A stretch of 64,000 bases of DNA from CADCTB01 sp035494015 (GTDB taxonomy: Bacteria > Actinomycetota > Acidimicrobiia > Acidimicrobiales > AC-14). Position 1 is the stretch's first letter; each line of letters starts with the position of its first letter. Shown piece after piece: positions 40,869 through 49,216 of this stretch. The notes below the pieces were generated by a model that was not told where the DNA came from, searched no databases, and worked only from the letters and a program-made list of their open reading frames with translations. A program made the translations under genes and the position numbers. The DNA lies in the NCBI GenBank assembly GCA_035494015.1, contig DATJHJ010000089.1, positions 1 through 64,000 of the forward strand. The letters run 5' to 3'.

Positions 40869-41516
40869 CTACACCCCCAGGTCTTCGCGGCGGACGACGC
40901 CGATCAGGCGGCCGTCGAGGGTGGTGATGAGGGTGTGCTGGAGATCGTGGTCGAGCAGGTACTGGGCCAGCTCGTCGACGGGGACGGGCGGGCGGAACGT
41001 GCTCGGGCCAGGCTTCATGACGTCGGCGGCGGTCTTGTCCCGGTCGGCGAAGGCGTCCCCCTCGATGACGCCCAGGACCACGTCGTCCTCGACGACGACG
41101 ACGAGGGGCACGTCGCCCAGATCGGCCACCTTGTCGTTCAACCCGCAGGTGGGGACGTCGCGGTGGGCCACCGCCCCGACCCGCATCTCCGGTCCCCGCT
41201 CACCCTCGAAGGGCAGGAACGAGGCCATCCACGCCGCCTTGCCCGGCACGTAGTCGTACACCTCGGCGAAGCCCAGGGTCTCGAGCCGGCACGCGGCTCG
41301 GGGGCTCTGGTCTCACTGGTAGTCCCAGCAGTACACGACCACCGGCCGGGCCGGGTCGAGGAGCTGGAAGGCCCGCTCCTCCAGTCGCCGCAGCGGGATG
41401 TGGATGGCGCCGGGCAGGTGCTCCTCGTCGTACTCGGCCTTGCCCAGGACCTCGACGAACTGCGCGCCCTCGGCGTGCAGGCGGGCGGCTTCCTCCGTCC
41501 CGATGCTGTTCACCAT
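40869..41516 (-). CDS. Rhodanese-CBS protein with one in-frame TGA
   Basis: One frame of 215 codons encodes a rhodanese domain (start MVNSIGTEEAARLHAEG, HLPGAIHIPLRRLEE, VVVYCWDYQ) and a CBS-like pair (GLNDKVADL..., VLGVIEGDAFADRDKTAADV, LIGVVRREDL). A single TGA at 41315-41313 interrupts it after VVVYCWDYQ; the frame continues with DQSPRAACRLETLGF, which is normal rhodanese sequence. The catalytic Cys is the one in VVYC; the TGA is 5 residues later, where I expect Cys. Either a nonsense mutation or selenocysteine. No other defects are seen. Confidence 0.6.
41282..41300 (-). other. Hairpin downstream of the in-frame TGA (SECIS-like geometry)
   Basis: On the coding strand CGAGCC-GCGTGCC-GGCTCG forms a 6-bp stem with a 7-nt loop starting with G. 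The loop begins 19 nt after the TGA. This meets the loose geometry described for bacterial SECIS elements, but hairpins this size are frequent in GC-rich DNA. Confidence 0.3.
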
Positions 41517-41525
41517 GACCAGGAT

Positions 41526-42536
41526 CTACCCCTGACCGGCGAGGTCGAACGCCGCGGCCAGCAGCTCGTAGGACCGTAGGCGGGCCGCCGGGTCGTGGCA
41601 CACGGTGACCACGATGAGCTCGTCCACGCCGAAGGCGTCGGCCAGGGCGACCAGCTCGGCCCGGGCCCGGCCGGGCGAGCCCACCACCATGGCGGCCCGG
41701 CCCTGGGCCACCTTCTCCTTCTCCAGGGGCGACAGCACCACGGCGGCGGCGTCCTCGGGCGACAGCAGCGCGCCCCGCGCCGACCCCTCCGGGCGCAGCC
41801 GCCAGACGTCGTTGGACCGGGCCAGCCGGTCGGCCTCGGCGTCGGTCTCGGCGCAGATGACACCCACGGCCAGGGCCGCCTGCGGCACCGCGCCCGCCGC
41901 CGACGGCTGGAAGCCCCGGCGGTAGGCGGCCATGACCTGGGGGCCGAAGGTGGCGGTGATGAAGTGGGCGAACACGAACGGCAGGCCCATGTAGGCGGCT
42001 ACCGCCCCACCGTGGCTGCTCGACCCCAGCAGCCAGACCTGGGGGGCGACGACGCCGTCGGGCATGGCCCGGACCGACTCGAACGGGTGGCCGGGGTCGA
42101 GGCGGTCGTGCAGGAACCCCACCAGGTCGGCCACCTTGTCGACGTACTGCTCGTCGCCGGGAACGCCCGGCAGGTACTGCAGCGCGGCCTCGGCCACCGG
42201 ATCTGCGCCGGGGGTGCGGCCCACCCCCAGGTCGATGCGACCCGGGTGCAGCGCGGCCAGGGTGCGGAACGTCTCGGCCACCTTGAGCGGGCTGTAGTGC
42301 GACAGCATCACCCCGCCCGACCCCACCCGGATGCTCGATGTGGCCCCGGCAACCGCGCCCACCAGGATCTCGGGCGCGGTCGACGCCAGCGAGCGGGTGT
42401 TGTGGTGCTCGGCCACCCAGAACCGGCGGTAGCCGAGCGCCTCCGCGGCCTGGGCCAGGGCGATGGTGTGGCGCAGCGCCTCGGCGGGCGTCGACCCGGC
42501 CGGCACCGGCGACTGGTCGAGGACGCCCAAGTGCAC
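41526..42536 (-). CDS. LLM-class flavin-dependent oxidoreductase
   Basis: A 336-residue luciferase-like monooxygenase fold protein of the alkanal-monooxygenase-like (MsnO8/'LLM flavin-dependent') subgroup: LGVLDQSPVPAG at the start, FWVAEHHNTRSLASTAPEI, RVGSGGVMLSHYSPLKVAE, GRIDLGVGRTPG and WLLGSSSHGG. It uses FMN or F420; the F420 gene cofC is in this window, but the cofactor cannot be told. GTG at 42536 aligns with the family start. It ends 9 nt before the rhodanese-CBS start and is divergent from the DUF480 gene. Confidence 0.85.
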   Translation of the reverse strand: MHLGVLDQSPVPAGSTPAEALRHTIALAQAAEALGYRRFWVAEHHNTRSLASTAPEILVGAVAGATSSIRVGSGGVMLSHYSPLKVAETFRTLAALHPGRIDLGVGRTPGADPVAEAALQYLPGVPGDEQYVDKVADLVGFLHDRLDPGHPFESVRAMPDGVVAPQVWLLGSSSHGGAVAAYMGLPFVFAHFITATFGPQVMAAYRRGFQPSAAGAVPQAALAVGVICAETDAEADRLARSNDVWRLRPEGSARGALLSPEDAAAVVLSPLEKEKVAQGRAAMVVGSPGRARAELVALADAFGVDELIVVTVCHDPAARLRSYELLAAAFDLAGQG

Positions 42537-42577
42537 AGCCGCATCTTTCCGCGGTTCGCGCCGTACCCTGGGCGACC

Positions 42578-43246
42578 GTGAACCTGACACCGGTGCAGGC
42601 CCGCATCGTCGGGTGCCTGATCGAGAAGGAGATGGCGACCCCCGACAACTACCCGCTGACCATGAACGGCCTCCTGGCGGCCTGCAACCAGACCTCGAAC
42701 CGGAACCCGGTGACCCGGCTCGAAGAGCCGACGGTGAGCAACGCCCTGGAGAACCTGCGGGCGGCCAACGTCGTCAGGATCGTCTACAGCCGGTCGAACC
42801 GGGCCGACAAGTTCCGCCACGTCCTCGACGAGATGCTGGCCCTCGAGCCGGCGGACATGGCCCTGCTGTCCGTCCTCCTGCTGCGGGGGCCGCAGACGGC
42901 CAGCGAGCTGCGATCGCGCACGGAGCGGCTCCACACCTTCGAGGACGTCGACGAGGTCCTGGAGACACTGCGTCGCCTGGCCGCCCGCAACCAACCCCTC
43001 GTGGCCCGGCTGGAGCGCCAACCCGGGCACCGGGAGAACCGGTGGGCCCACCTGCTGGGCGGCGACCTCTCCGAGGCCCTCGCCGGCGACGACGACGACG
43101 CCCCCCGCGTGGCCGCGGCCGTCGCGTCCCGGGCCGACCGGCTGGCCGCCCTCGAGGATGCCGTCGCCGGCCTGCGGGCCGACCTCGAACGCCTGCAGGC
43201 CTCGCACCGGGATCTGGTCGCCCGCTTGGGCGAGGCCGATGGCTGA
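42578..43246 (+). CDS. DUF480 (YceH-like) protein
   Basis: A 222-residue DUF480 protein with two winged-helix-like halves: VQARIVGCLIEKEMATPDNY and PLTMNGLLAACNQTSNRNPV are the family signature, then TVSNALENLRAANVV and LLRGPQTASELRSRTERLH. A coiled coil closes the protein. The role of YceH-like proteins is unclear, though they are commonly near membrane or stress genes. GTG start with TACCCT 8 nt upstream. Overlaps the next gene by 8 nt. Confidence 0.88.
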   Translation: MNLTPVQARIVGCLIEKEMATPDNYPLTMNGLLAACNQTSNRNPVTRLEEPTVSNALENLRAANVVRIVYSRSNRADKFRHVLDEMLALEPADMALLSVLLLRGPQTASELRSRTERLHTFEDVDEVLETLRRLAARNQPLVARLERQPGHRENRWAHLLGGDLSEALAGDDDDAPRVAAAVASRADRLAALEDAVAGLRADLERLQASHRDLVARLGEADG

Positions 43247-45056
43247 ACGCCGGCACGCAGCCTGGGCCGGCCTCGTCGTCGGCGTCGTCGCCTTGCTCCC
43301 CCTTCTCGTCGCCCCGGCCGCGGCGGCCCAGATCGGCAGCGAGCGCATCACCTCCTACGCCGTCGACATCAAGGTGGAGACGACCGGCTCGCTGCTGATC
43401 ACCGAGACGATCGACTACGACTTCGGGTTCAGCCCCCACCACGGGATCTACCGGGACGTCCCCGTCCGGCTCGACTACGACAGCCGGTACGAGCGCATCT
43501 ACCCGCTCCACGTCCTGTCCGTGCTGGGGTCGCCGGGGACGCCGGACAAGTACGCCCTCGAAACGAACAACGCCTTCAAGCGGATCAAGATCGGCGACGC
43601 CAAAAAGACGATCACCGGCGCCCACACCTACACCATCGCCTACCGGGTCGGCGCCGCCCTCAACGGGTTCGACGACCACGACGAGCTGTACTGGAACGCC
43701 ATCGGCAACGAGTGGTCCGTGCCGATCGAGCGAGCCACCGTCCACGTGACCACGCCCTCGGCGATCACCGAGGTGGCCTGCTTCGGCGGCGGCACCGGGT
43801 CACGCCTGGCCTGCGACACCGCCGGCCACGGCCCCGACACCGCCGACTTCAGCGAGGGGCGGCGGGGACCGGGCCAGGGCATGACCGTCGTCGTCGGCTT
43901 CGCCAAGGGCGCGGTCCCCACGCCGGTCCCGGTCCTCGACGAGCGCTGGAACTTCGCCCGGGCGTTCTCGGCCACCCCGGCGACGCTCGGCACCACGTTC
44001 GCCCTGCTCGTCGCCATCGTGGGCGGGTTCGCCCGCCTGGCCTGGCGGACGGGGCGCGACCGCCAGTTCACCGGCTCGGCCGTCGACGCCGCCTTCGCCA
44101 CGGAGGGCCAGGAGGAACAGGTCCCACCGTCGTTCCGGGCCTTCGGCGGCACCGAGGTCCCCGTCGAGTTCGTGCCCCCGGACAACCTGCGCCCCGGGCA
44201 GGTCGGCACCCTCGTCGACGAGGCCGCCACCACCCTCGACGTCACCGCCACCATCGTCGACCTGGCCGTGCGGGGGTACCTCCGCATCGACGAGATCGAG
44301 AAGAAGGGCTGGTTCGGCAAGCCCGACTGGACGCTGACCAAGCTGAAGGCCGGCGACGGCCTGCTCTCCTACGAACGGACGCTGCTGGACGGACTGTTCC
44401 AGAAGGGCGACGAGGTGAAGCTCTCGGCCCTGCGCAACACCTTCGCCACCAAGCTGCACAAGGTGCAGGACGCGCTCTACGACGACGTCGTGGCCGAGGG
44501 CTGGTTCGTCGGCCGACCGGACAAGGTCCGCCTGCGCTGGCGGGTGATCGGCTGGATCACGTTCTCGCTGTCCCTCGTCGCGCTGGTGGTGGTCGCCGGC
44601 CTGACCCACGCCGGCTTGGTGGCCCTGCCCTTCGTGGTCGGCGGCCTGCTGCTTATCGTCGGGGCCAAGCGCATGCCCCGGCGCACGGCCAAGGGCACGG
44701 GCGTGCTCCGCCGGGTCCAGGGCTTCCGGAGGTTCATCGACGAGTCCGAGAAGGAACGGGCCCGCTTCGCCGAACAGCAGCATCTCTTCTCCGAGTACCT
44801 GCCCTACGCCATCGTCTTCGGCGCCACCGAACGGTGGGCCCGGGCCTTCGCCGGCCTGGACGGGGAGCTCCCCCAGCCGTCCTGGTACGGCGGGTCGGGC
44901 ACGTTCACCGCCATCGGCTTCTCGCACTCGATCGACGGGTTCGCGGTGACGACCGCGGGCACGATCACCTCGACCCCGTCCGGGTCCGGGTCCAGCGGGT
45001 TCTCGGGCGGCTTCTCCGGCGGCGGTGGCGGTGGTGGCGGGGGCGGCTCGTGGTGA
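43239..45056 (+). CDS. DUF2207 membrane protein with Gly-rich tail
   Basis: A 605-residue membrane protein. Signal peptide (GLVVGVVALLPLLVAPAAAA), an extracellular DUF2207 domain (SYAVDIKVETTGSLLITETI, DYDFGFSPHHGIYRDVPV), one helix near residue 250, a cytoplasmic domain, two helices near residues 450-480 and a C-terminal tail of Gly/Ser ending GGGGGGSW. This build is typical of the family, which is widespread and uncharacterised. It overlaps DUF480 by 8 nt and is translated with it. Confidence 0.85.
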   Translation: MAERRHAAWAGLVVGVVALLPLLVAPAAAAQIGSERITSYAVDIKVETTGSLLITETIDYDFGFSPHHGIYRDVPVRLDYDSRYERIYPLHVLSVLGSPGTPDKYALETNNAFKRIKIGDAKKTITGAHTYTIAYRVGAALNGFDDHDELYWNAIGNEWSVPIERATVHVTTPSAITEVACFGGGTGSRLACDTAGHGPDTADFSEGRRGPGQGMTVVVGFAKGAVPTPVPVLDERWNFARAFSATPATLGTTFALLVAIVGGFARLAWRTGRDRQFTGSAVDAAFATEGQEEQVPPSFRAFGGTEVPVEFVPPDNLRPGQVGTLVDEAATTLDVTATIVDLAVRGYLRIDEIEKKGWFGKPDWTLTKLKAGDGLLSYERTLLDGLFQKGDEVKLSALRNTFATKLHKVQDALYDDVVAEGWFVGRPDKVRLRWRVIGWITFSLSLVALVVVAGLTHAGLVALPFVVGGLLLIVGAKRMPRRTAKGTGVLRRVQGFRRFIDESEKERARFAEQQHLFSEYLPYAIVFGATERWARAFAGLDGELPQPSWYGGSGTFTAIGFSHSIDGFAVTTAGTITSTPSGSGSSGFSGGFSGGGGGGGGGGSW

Positions 45057-45084
45057 GAAAGGCCGAGGCCCGTAGACTGCTCCC

Positions 45085-45111
45085 GTGCCCCGCATCGGCT
45101 CGAACCCGTAG
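45085..45111 (+). CDS. Eight-codon leaderless minigene (candidate)
   Basis: GTG at 45085 opens MPRIGSNP-stop, 6 nt after a TAGACT -10 (45073-45078). It lies in the leader of the sensor phosphatase gene at 45142. If the promoter is real this is the first translated ORF of that message. Confidence 0.3.
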   Translation: MPRIGSNP

Positions 45112-45141
45112 CCGCGGGACGGCGACCATGACCACCGGTCG

Positions 45142-47709
45142 GTGAGCGAGAACCCGGTCTTGGCGGTCACGCCCGACGCCGTCCTCGACGCCCTCGGGCG
45201 GGCGGTGATCGCCACCGACCCCGAAGGAACCGTCCTCTACTGGAGCCGGGGCGCCGAGGTGCTCTATGGCTGGGCGGCCGAGGACGTCCTCGGCCGCAAC
45301 CTCGCCTCCGTGCTGGTACCGGATGCGGCGGCGGACCCGCACTGGTCCGGGGACCTTGCCGTGCGCCACAAGGACGGGCACGTCCTGCGGGTCGCCTCGG
45401 TCGAGCGGGCGGTGCTCGACGACGCGGGCCGGGTCGTCGCCATCGTCGCCGAGTCGGAGGACGTGTCGGCCGAGCGGCGGCTGGCCCACGAGCTGCGGAC
45501 CACTCGCGACGAGCAGCGGCTGGCGCTGGCGGCCGGGCGGCTGGGCATCCTGCGCTGGGACCGGGCGACGACACGGGTCACCCTCGACGAGACGGCGGAG
45601 GCCCTCCTCGGCCTGGGCCCAGGCGAGTTCGACGGCAAGTTCTCCACCTGGGCGGCCAGCCTGCACCCCGAGGACCGGGCGCGGGTCACGTCGATGCTCG
45701 ACCGTGCCGTCGAGCGCAAGGGCGCCTACGACCTCGAGTACCGGGTGGTGTGGCCGGACGGGTCGGTCCACTGGCTCCAGGGCCGGGGCCAGGTGACCCT
45801 GGACGACGAGGGGCAGGTGACCGGGCGGATCGGGTGCATGGCCGACATCACCGCCCGCCGGATCGCCGACGAGGAGCGCGCCCACCTGCTGGCCGTCGAA
45901 CGGGCCACCCGGGCGGAGGCCGAGACCGTCGCCACCCGCCTGCGGGGGCTGCAGGCGGTGACCATGTCCCTGATCAGGGCGGTGGACGCCCGCTCGGTCG
46001 CCGAGGCCGTCCTGCAGGAGGGCGTCCCCGCCGTCGGCGGCGTGACCGGCTCCATCTGCCTGGTGGCCGACGACGGCAAGACCGTCGAGATCGTGCTCGA
46101 AGTCGGCTACGAGGACGACGTGAAGGAGCGCTGGGCCAGCTTCCCCCTGGACGCCAACGTTCCCGCCAGCGAGGCCATCCGGTCCGGCGAGATGGTCCTG
46201 CTGAACGGTTCCGCGGACCGCGACGACCGCTACCCCGTCTTCATCGGCACCCCGATGCGCCAGGCCGTGGCCCACGCCGTCGTCCCCCTCATCGACGAGG
46301 ACGGCGTGGCCTTCGGCGCCATGGCCATCGGCTTCCCCGACCCCCGGTCGTTCAACGACGGCGAGCGCCGGGTCCTGTCCGCCCTCGGCGCCCAGGCCGC
46401 CACTGCCCTGCGCCGGGCCGCGCTGTACGAGGAGGCGGCAGAGGCGGCGGCCGCCGAACGCGAGGCCCGCATGGCCGCCGAGACCGCCCGCGAGCGCCTG
46501 TCGTTCCTCGCCGAGGCGTCCTCCGAGCTGGCGTCGTCGGTCCTCGACTTGGAGACCACGCTGGCCCGAGCCGTCGACCTCGCCGTCCCCCGCCTGGCCG
46601 AGGGCTGCGCCATCCACCTGGTCGACGAGCAGGGCGCGGCGAAGGCGCTCGCCGCCACCCACCTGGACCCGCAACACTTGGGCCCACTGCGCGGCGCCGC
46701 CGACATCCGCGACGCCACCGGGGTCGGTGCGGTGGCCAGGACCAGTGTGAGCGAGATCCGGCCGGGCCTGGTCATCCTGCCCCTGCGGTCGCAGAGCCGG
46801 ACGCTCGGGACGCTCACGCTGGCCGGGGCCCCGGACTGGCGGATCGACCCCGCCGACCTCCAGCTGGCCGAGCAGCTGGCGGTGCGGGCGGCCATCGCCA
46901 TCGAGAACGCCCGGCTCTTCGCCGAGCGCAGCCGGGTGGCCCGCAGCCTGCAGGCCAGCCTCCTTCCGCCGGGCCTGCCCAGCGTCCCCGGCCTCGAGCT
47001 CGGCGCCCGCTATGCCCCCGCGGGCGAGGGGGTCGAGGTCGGCGGCGACTTCTACGACGCCTTCGCCCTCGACGGTGGGCGCTGGCTCCTGGTCGTCGGC
47101 GACGTCCGAGGCAAGGGAGTCGACGCCGCCGCGGTCACCGGCCTGGCCCGCCACACCATCCGCTCCATCGCCCTGTACGAGTCCGAGCCGAAGGCCATCC
47201 TCAGCCACTTGAACCGGGTGCTCCTGGCCGCCGAGGCCGACCGGGTCACCGCCCTGGCGTCGTGCGACGACCCGCCCTGGGAGCTGACCGAGCCGCGGTT
47301 CTGCACCGTGGCCCTGGCCATCGTGACCCCGGGCGACGCGGGTGCGGACGTGGTCGTCTGTTGCGGTGGCCATCCCCTGCCGCTGGTCGGTCGGGCCGAC
47401 GGGACGGTCGAGGCCGTCGGCCGCCCCGGTACCTTGCTCGGGGCGTCGGCGGAGATCGAGCTTCACGACGTCGACGTCCACCTGGCTCCCGGGGAGTCGC
47501 TGGTCTGCTTCACCGACGGGATCGTCGAACGCCATCAGGGACGCCGCTTCTTCGACGAGCGCGGGGTGGCCGCCGCCCTCGAGCACGCCGTCGCCGCCGG
47601 CCTCGACGCGGCGGCCATCGCGGCGCGGGTCGAGCAGGACGCCCGCATGCTGTTCACCGACAGCCCCCAGGACGACATGGCCGTCCTGGTCGCCCGGGTG
47701 CCGAGATGA
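45142..47709 (+). CDS. PAS/GAF sensor PP2C phosphatase (RsbU-type)
   Basis: An 855-residue sensor phosphatase. Order of domains: PAS (~15-115, DALGRAVIATDPEGTVLYWS), PAS/PAC (~125-240, EYRVVWPDGSVHWLQGRG), GAF (~270-430), GAF (~450-590), SpoIIE PP2C (~600-855) with ARSLQASLLPPGLP, EVGGDFYDAF, VVGDVRGKGVDAA, CCGGHPLPL and DSPQDDMAVLVARV. It would dephosphorylate an anti-sigma antagonist in response to a soluble signal. The next gene, a kinase-type RsbW, overlaps its stop (ATGA). Confidence 0.9.
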   Translation: MSENPVLAVTPDAVLDALGRAVIATDPEGTVLYWSRGAEVLYGWAAEDVLGRNLASVLVPDAAADPHWSGDLAVRHKDGHVLRVASVERAVLDDAGRVVAIVAESEDVSAERRLAHELRTTRDEQRLALAAGRLGILRWDRATTRVTLDETAEALLGLGPGEFDGKFSTWAASLHPEDRARVTSMLDRAVERKGAYDLEYRVVWPDGSVHWLQGRGQVTLDDEGQVTGRIGCMADITARRIADEERAHLLAVERATRAEAETVATRLRGLQAVTMSLIRAVDARSVAEAVLQEGVPAVGGVTGSICLVADDGKTVEIVLEVGYEDDVKERWASFPLDANVPASEAIRSGEMVLLNGSADRDDRYPVFIGTPMRQAVAHAVVPLIDEDGVAFGAMAIGFPDPRSFNDGERRVLSALGAQAATALRRAALYEEAAEAAAAEREARMAAETARERLSFLAEASSELASSVLDLETTLARAVDLAVPRLAEGCAIHLVDEQGAAKALAATHLDPQHLGPLRGAADIRDATGVGAVARTSVSEIRPGLVILPLRSQSRTLGTLTLAGAPDWRIDPADLQLAEQLAVRAAIAIENARLFAERSRVARSLQASLLPPGLPSVPGLELGARYAPAGEGVEVGGDFYDAFALDGGRWLLVVGDVRGKGVDAAAVTGLARHTIRSIALYESEPKAILSHLNRVLLAAEADRVTALASCDDPPWELTEPRFCTVALAIVTPGDAGADVVVCCGGHPLPLVGRADGTVEAVGRPGTLLGASAEIELHDVDVHLAPGESLVCFTDGIVERHQGRRFFDERGVAAALEHAVAAGLDAAAIAARVEQDARMLFTDSPQDDMAVLVARVPR

Positions 47710-48119
47710 CGGGGCGCCGGGCCTGCACGTTCCAGGCCGTCCCGGCCAGCGCCGGCCAGGCCCGTCGCTTCGTCGAATCGGCCCTGGCGGACAGCGGCCT
47801 GGCCGAAATGGCCGACACGGCCATGCTCCTCGTGAGCGAGTTGGTGGCCAACGCCGTGCTCCACTCCGGCACGCCGCTCGAGGTCGTCGTGGCCGTCGAC
47901 CCGGACGGGGCGCGGCTGGAGGTGCACGACGGCAGCGGGCAGCTGCCCACCCGCAGGCACTACTCGACCATGTCGGGCACCGGGCGGGGCATGATGCTGG
48001 TCGAGCGCATGGCCACCGCGTGGGGGGCGGAGGCCACGGCCGGCGGCAAGGTCGTGTGGTGCCGGATCGACCGAGACGCCCGGCCCGCAGTCGACCTCCT
48101 CGAGGTGGACGCGATCTGA
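47706..48119 (+). CDS. RsbW-like ATP-binding anti-sigma kinase
   Basis: A 137-residue GHKL ATPase: MLLVSELVANAVLHSGTP (N box), ARLEVHDGSGQLPTRRHYS (G1) and SGTGRGMMLVERMATAWG (G2). Such proteins bind a stress sigma factor and phosphorylate its antagonist. Coupled to the upstream phosphatase, with which it forms opposing activities. No sigma factor or STAS antagonist is encoded nearby, so the partners must be elsewhere. Confidence 0.85.
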   Translation: MTGRRACTFQAVPASAGQARRFVESALADSGLAEMADTAMLLVSELVANAVLHSGTPLEVVVAVDPDGARLEVHDGSGQLPTRRHYSTMSGTGRGMMLVERMATAWGAEATAGGKVVWCRIDRDARPAVDLLEVDAI

Positions 48120-48162
48120 AACCGGGTAGGAAGCGCTCGTCCGATGAGACGAGGAGGTTCAC

Positions 48163-48543
48163 ATGCCTGCCAAGGACGAGATGCCCGGGACGCTAAAGCG
48201 CTCCCCGGCAAAGGCCCGGCGCACCTGGGCCAAGACCCACGACTCGGCGGTCGAGAGCTACGGCGAGGGCGAGCGGGCCCACCGCACCGCCTTTTCCGCC
48301 CTGAAGCACTCCTTCGAGAAGGTGGGCGACCACTGGGAGCCCAAGAAGCACAAGGGCCCGTCCGATCCCCAGGCCGCCCGGGGCGGGGCTGCGGCTCGCA
48401 AGGGCGGCAAGACCTTCGGAGGGGTCGACGTGCTGGGCAACACCCGCCAGAAGCTCTACGAGCGGGCCAAGGCGCTCGGCGTCAAGGGTCGGTCGAAGAT
48501 GACCAAGGAGCAGCTGGCCGAGGCCGTCGCCCGCAAGCAATAG
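48163..48543 (+). CDS. ChaB family protein
   Basis: A 126-residue basic protein. The ChaB core is KARRTWAKTHDSAVESYGEG then RAHRTAFSALKHSFEKVGDH. A second part, LYERAKALGVKGRSKMTKEQ, resembles a Rho-N/SAP-like DNA-binding helix. ChaB-like proteins are often under stress sigma control in actinobacteria, consistent with the partner-switching genes on both sides. Shine-Dalgarno GAGGAGG before the ATG. Confidence 0.82.
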   Translation: MPAKDEMPGTLKRSPAKARRTWAKTHDSAVESYGEGERAHRTAFSALKHSFEKVGDHWEPKKHKGPSDPQAARGGAAARKGGKTFGGVDVLGNTRQKLYERAKALGVKGRSKMTKEQLAEAVARKQ

Positions 48544-48622
48544 CGCTGGGGAACGGGGGTTTCGGCCTCGCCGGGCGGCGGAACAACCCATGCGAGGTCG
48601 CGATCCAAAGGAGGCACGCTCC

Positions 48623-48751
48623 ATGCCCACCGCAGGGCCCGCCGACCAGCTCCTCTTCCCCCGCTTTGGTACCGGGCCCCGTACGGCAGGGACGCCTGGC
48701 CCCGTTCCCGCTTGCCGCCGAGCGGGCCCGGCCAGGTCGTCCCACCGATGA
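48623..48751 (+). CDS. Small ORF with strong Shine-Dalgarno
   Basis: A 42-codon ORF (MPTAGPADQLLFPRFG...) that begins 7 nt after AAAGGAGG and ends just upstream of the next RsbW-like gene, overlapping an in-frame ATG there. The product is Pro/Arg-rich without a recognisable domain. It could be a leader peptide or a real small protein. Confidence 0.4.
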   Translation: MPTAGPADQLLFPRFGTGPRTAGTPGPVPACRRAGPARSSHR

Positions 48752-48762
48752 AGGAGGCCAAG

Positions 48763-49200
48763 GTGCGCATCTCCCTCATGCTCTGCCTCCCCCGGGACTC
48801 GGCCACGCTCCCCGTCGTCCGGCACATCACCGTCGCCGCCCTCAACGAGCTCGGGGTGGAGACGGAGGCCGTCGAGGACGTGGCCCTGGCCCTCACCGAG
48901 GCGTCGGCCAACGTCGTCAAGCACTCCGGCGTCGACGACAAGTACGAGGTGCACCTGGTCCTGGAGAACGACCAGTGCGAGATCCGGGTGGTCGACGCCG
49001 GCCGCGGGTTCGATTCCAACTCGTTGGCCGTGGCCATGGCCGGCCCGTCCGAGGAGCAGGGCCGGGGCATGGCCCTCATGGCCGCCCTGGTCGACTCCGT
49101 CCACTTCGAATCGCGGCCGGAGACGGGGACGATCGTCCACCTGGTGAAGGATTTGCACCTGCGGCCCGACGGCCCGCTCAGCCGCCTCGTCGGCACCTGA
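48763..49200 (+). CDS. Second RsbW-like anti-sigma kinase
   Basis: A 145-residue GHKL ATPase with ALALTEASANVVKHSGVDDK (N box), CEIRVVDAGRGFDSNS (G1) and EEQGRGMALMAALVDSV (G2). GTG at 48763 has AAGGAGG at proper distance; the ATG at 48748 is a weaker choice. It faces the convergent PP2C gene at 49217, giving a second phosphatase/kinase set within 4 kb. It is closer to classical RsbW than the copy at 47706. Confidence 0.85.
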   Translation: MRISLMLCLPRDSATLPVVRHITVAALNELGVETEAVEDVALALTEASANVVKHSGVDDKYEVHLVLENDQCEIRVVDAGRGFDSNSLAVAMAGPSEEQGRGMALMAALVDSVHFESRPETGTIVHLVKDLHLRPDGPLSRLVGT

Positions 49201-49216
49201 GCCCCCGCGCCGGCGC

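Noticed and set aside
48124..48135. GGGTAG motif before the ChaB gene (and one near 29335 before DUF2795) as SigB/SigF-type -10
   Set aside because: No GTTT-like -35 at the right distance was found at either place; in GC-rich DNA GGGTAG is common.
44965..48162. Open frame of over 1000 codons on the minus strand opposite the RsbU and RsbW genes
   Set aside because: Composition is that of an antisense shadow; the plus strand has PAS, GAF and PP2C motifs in order.
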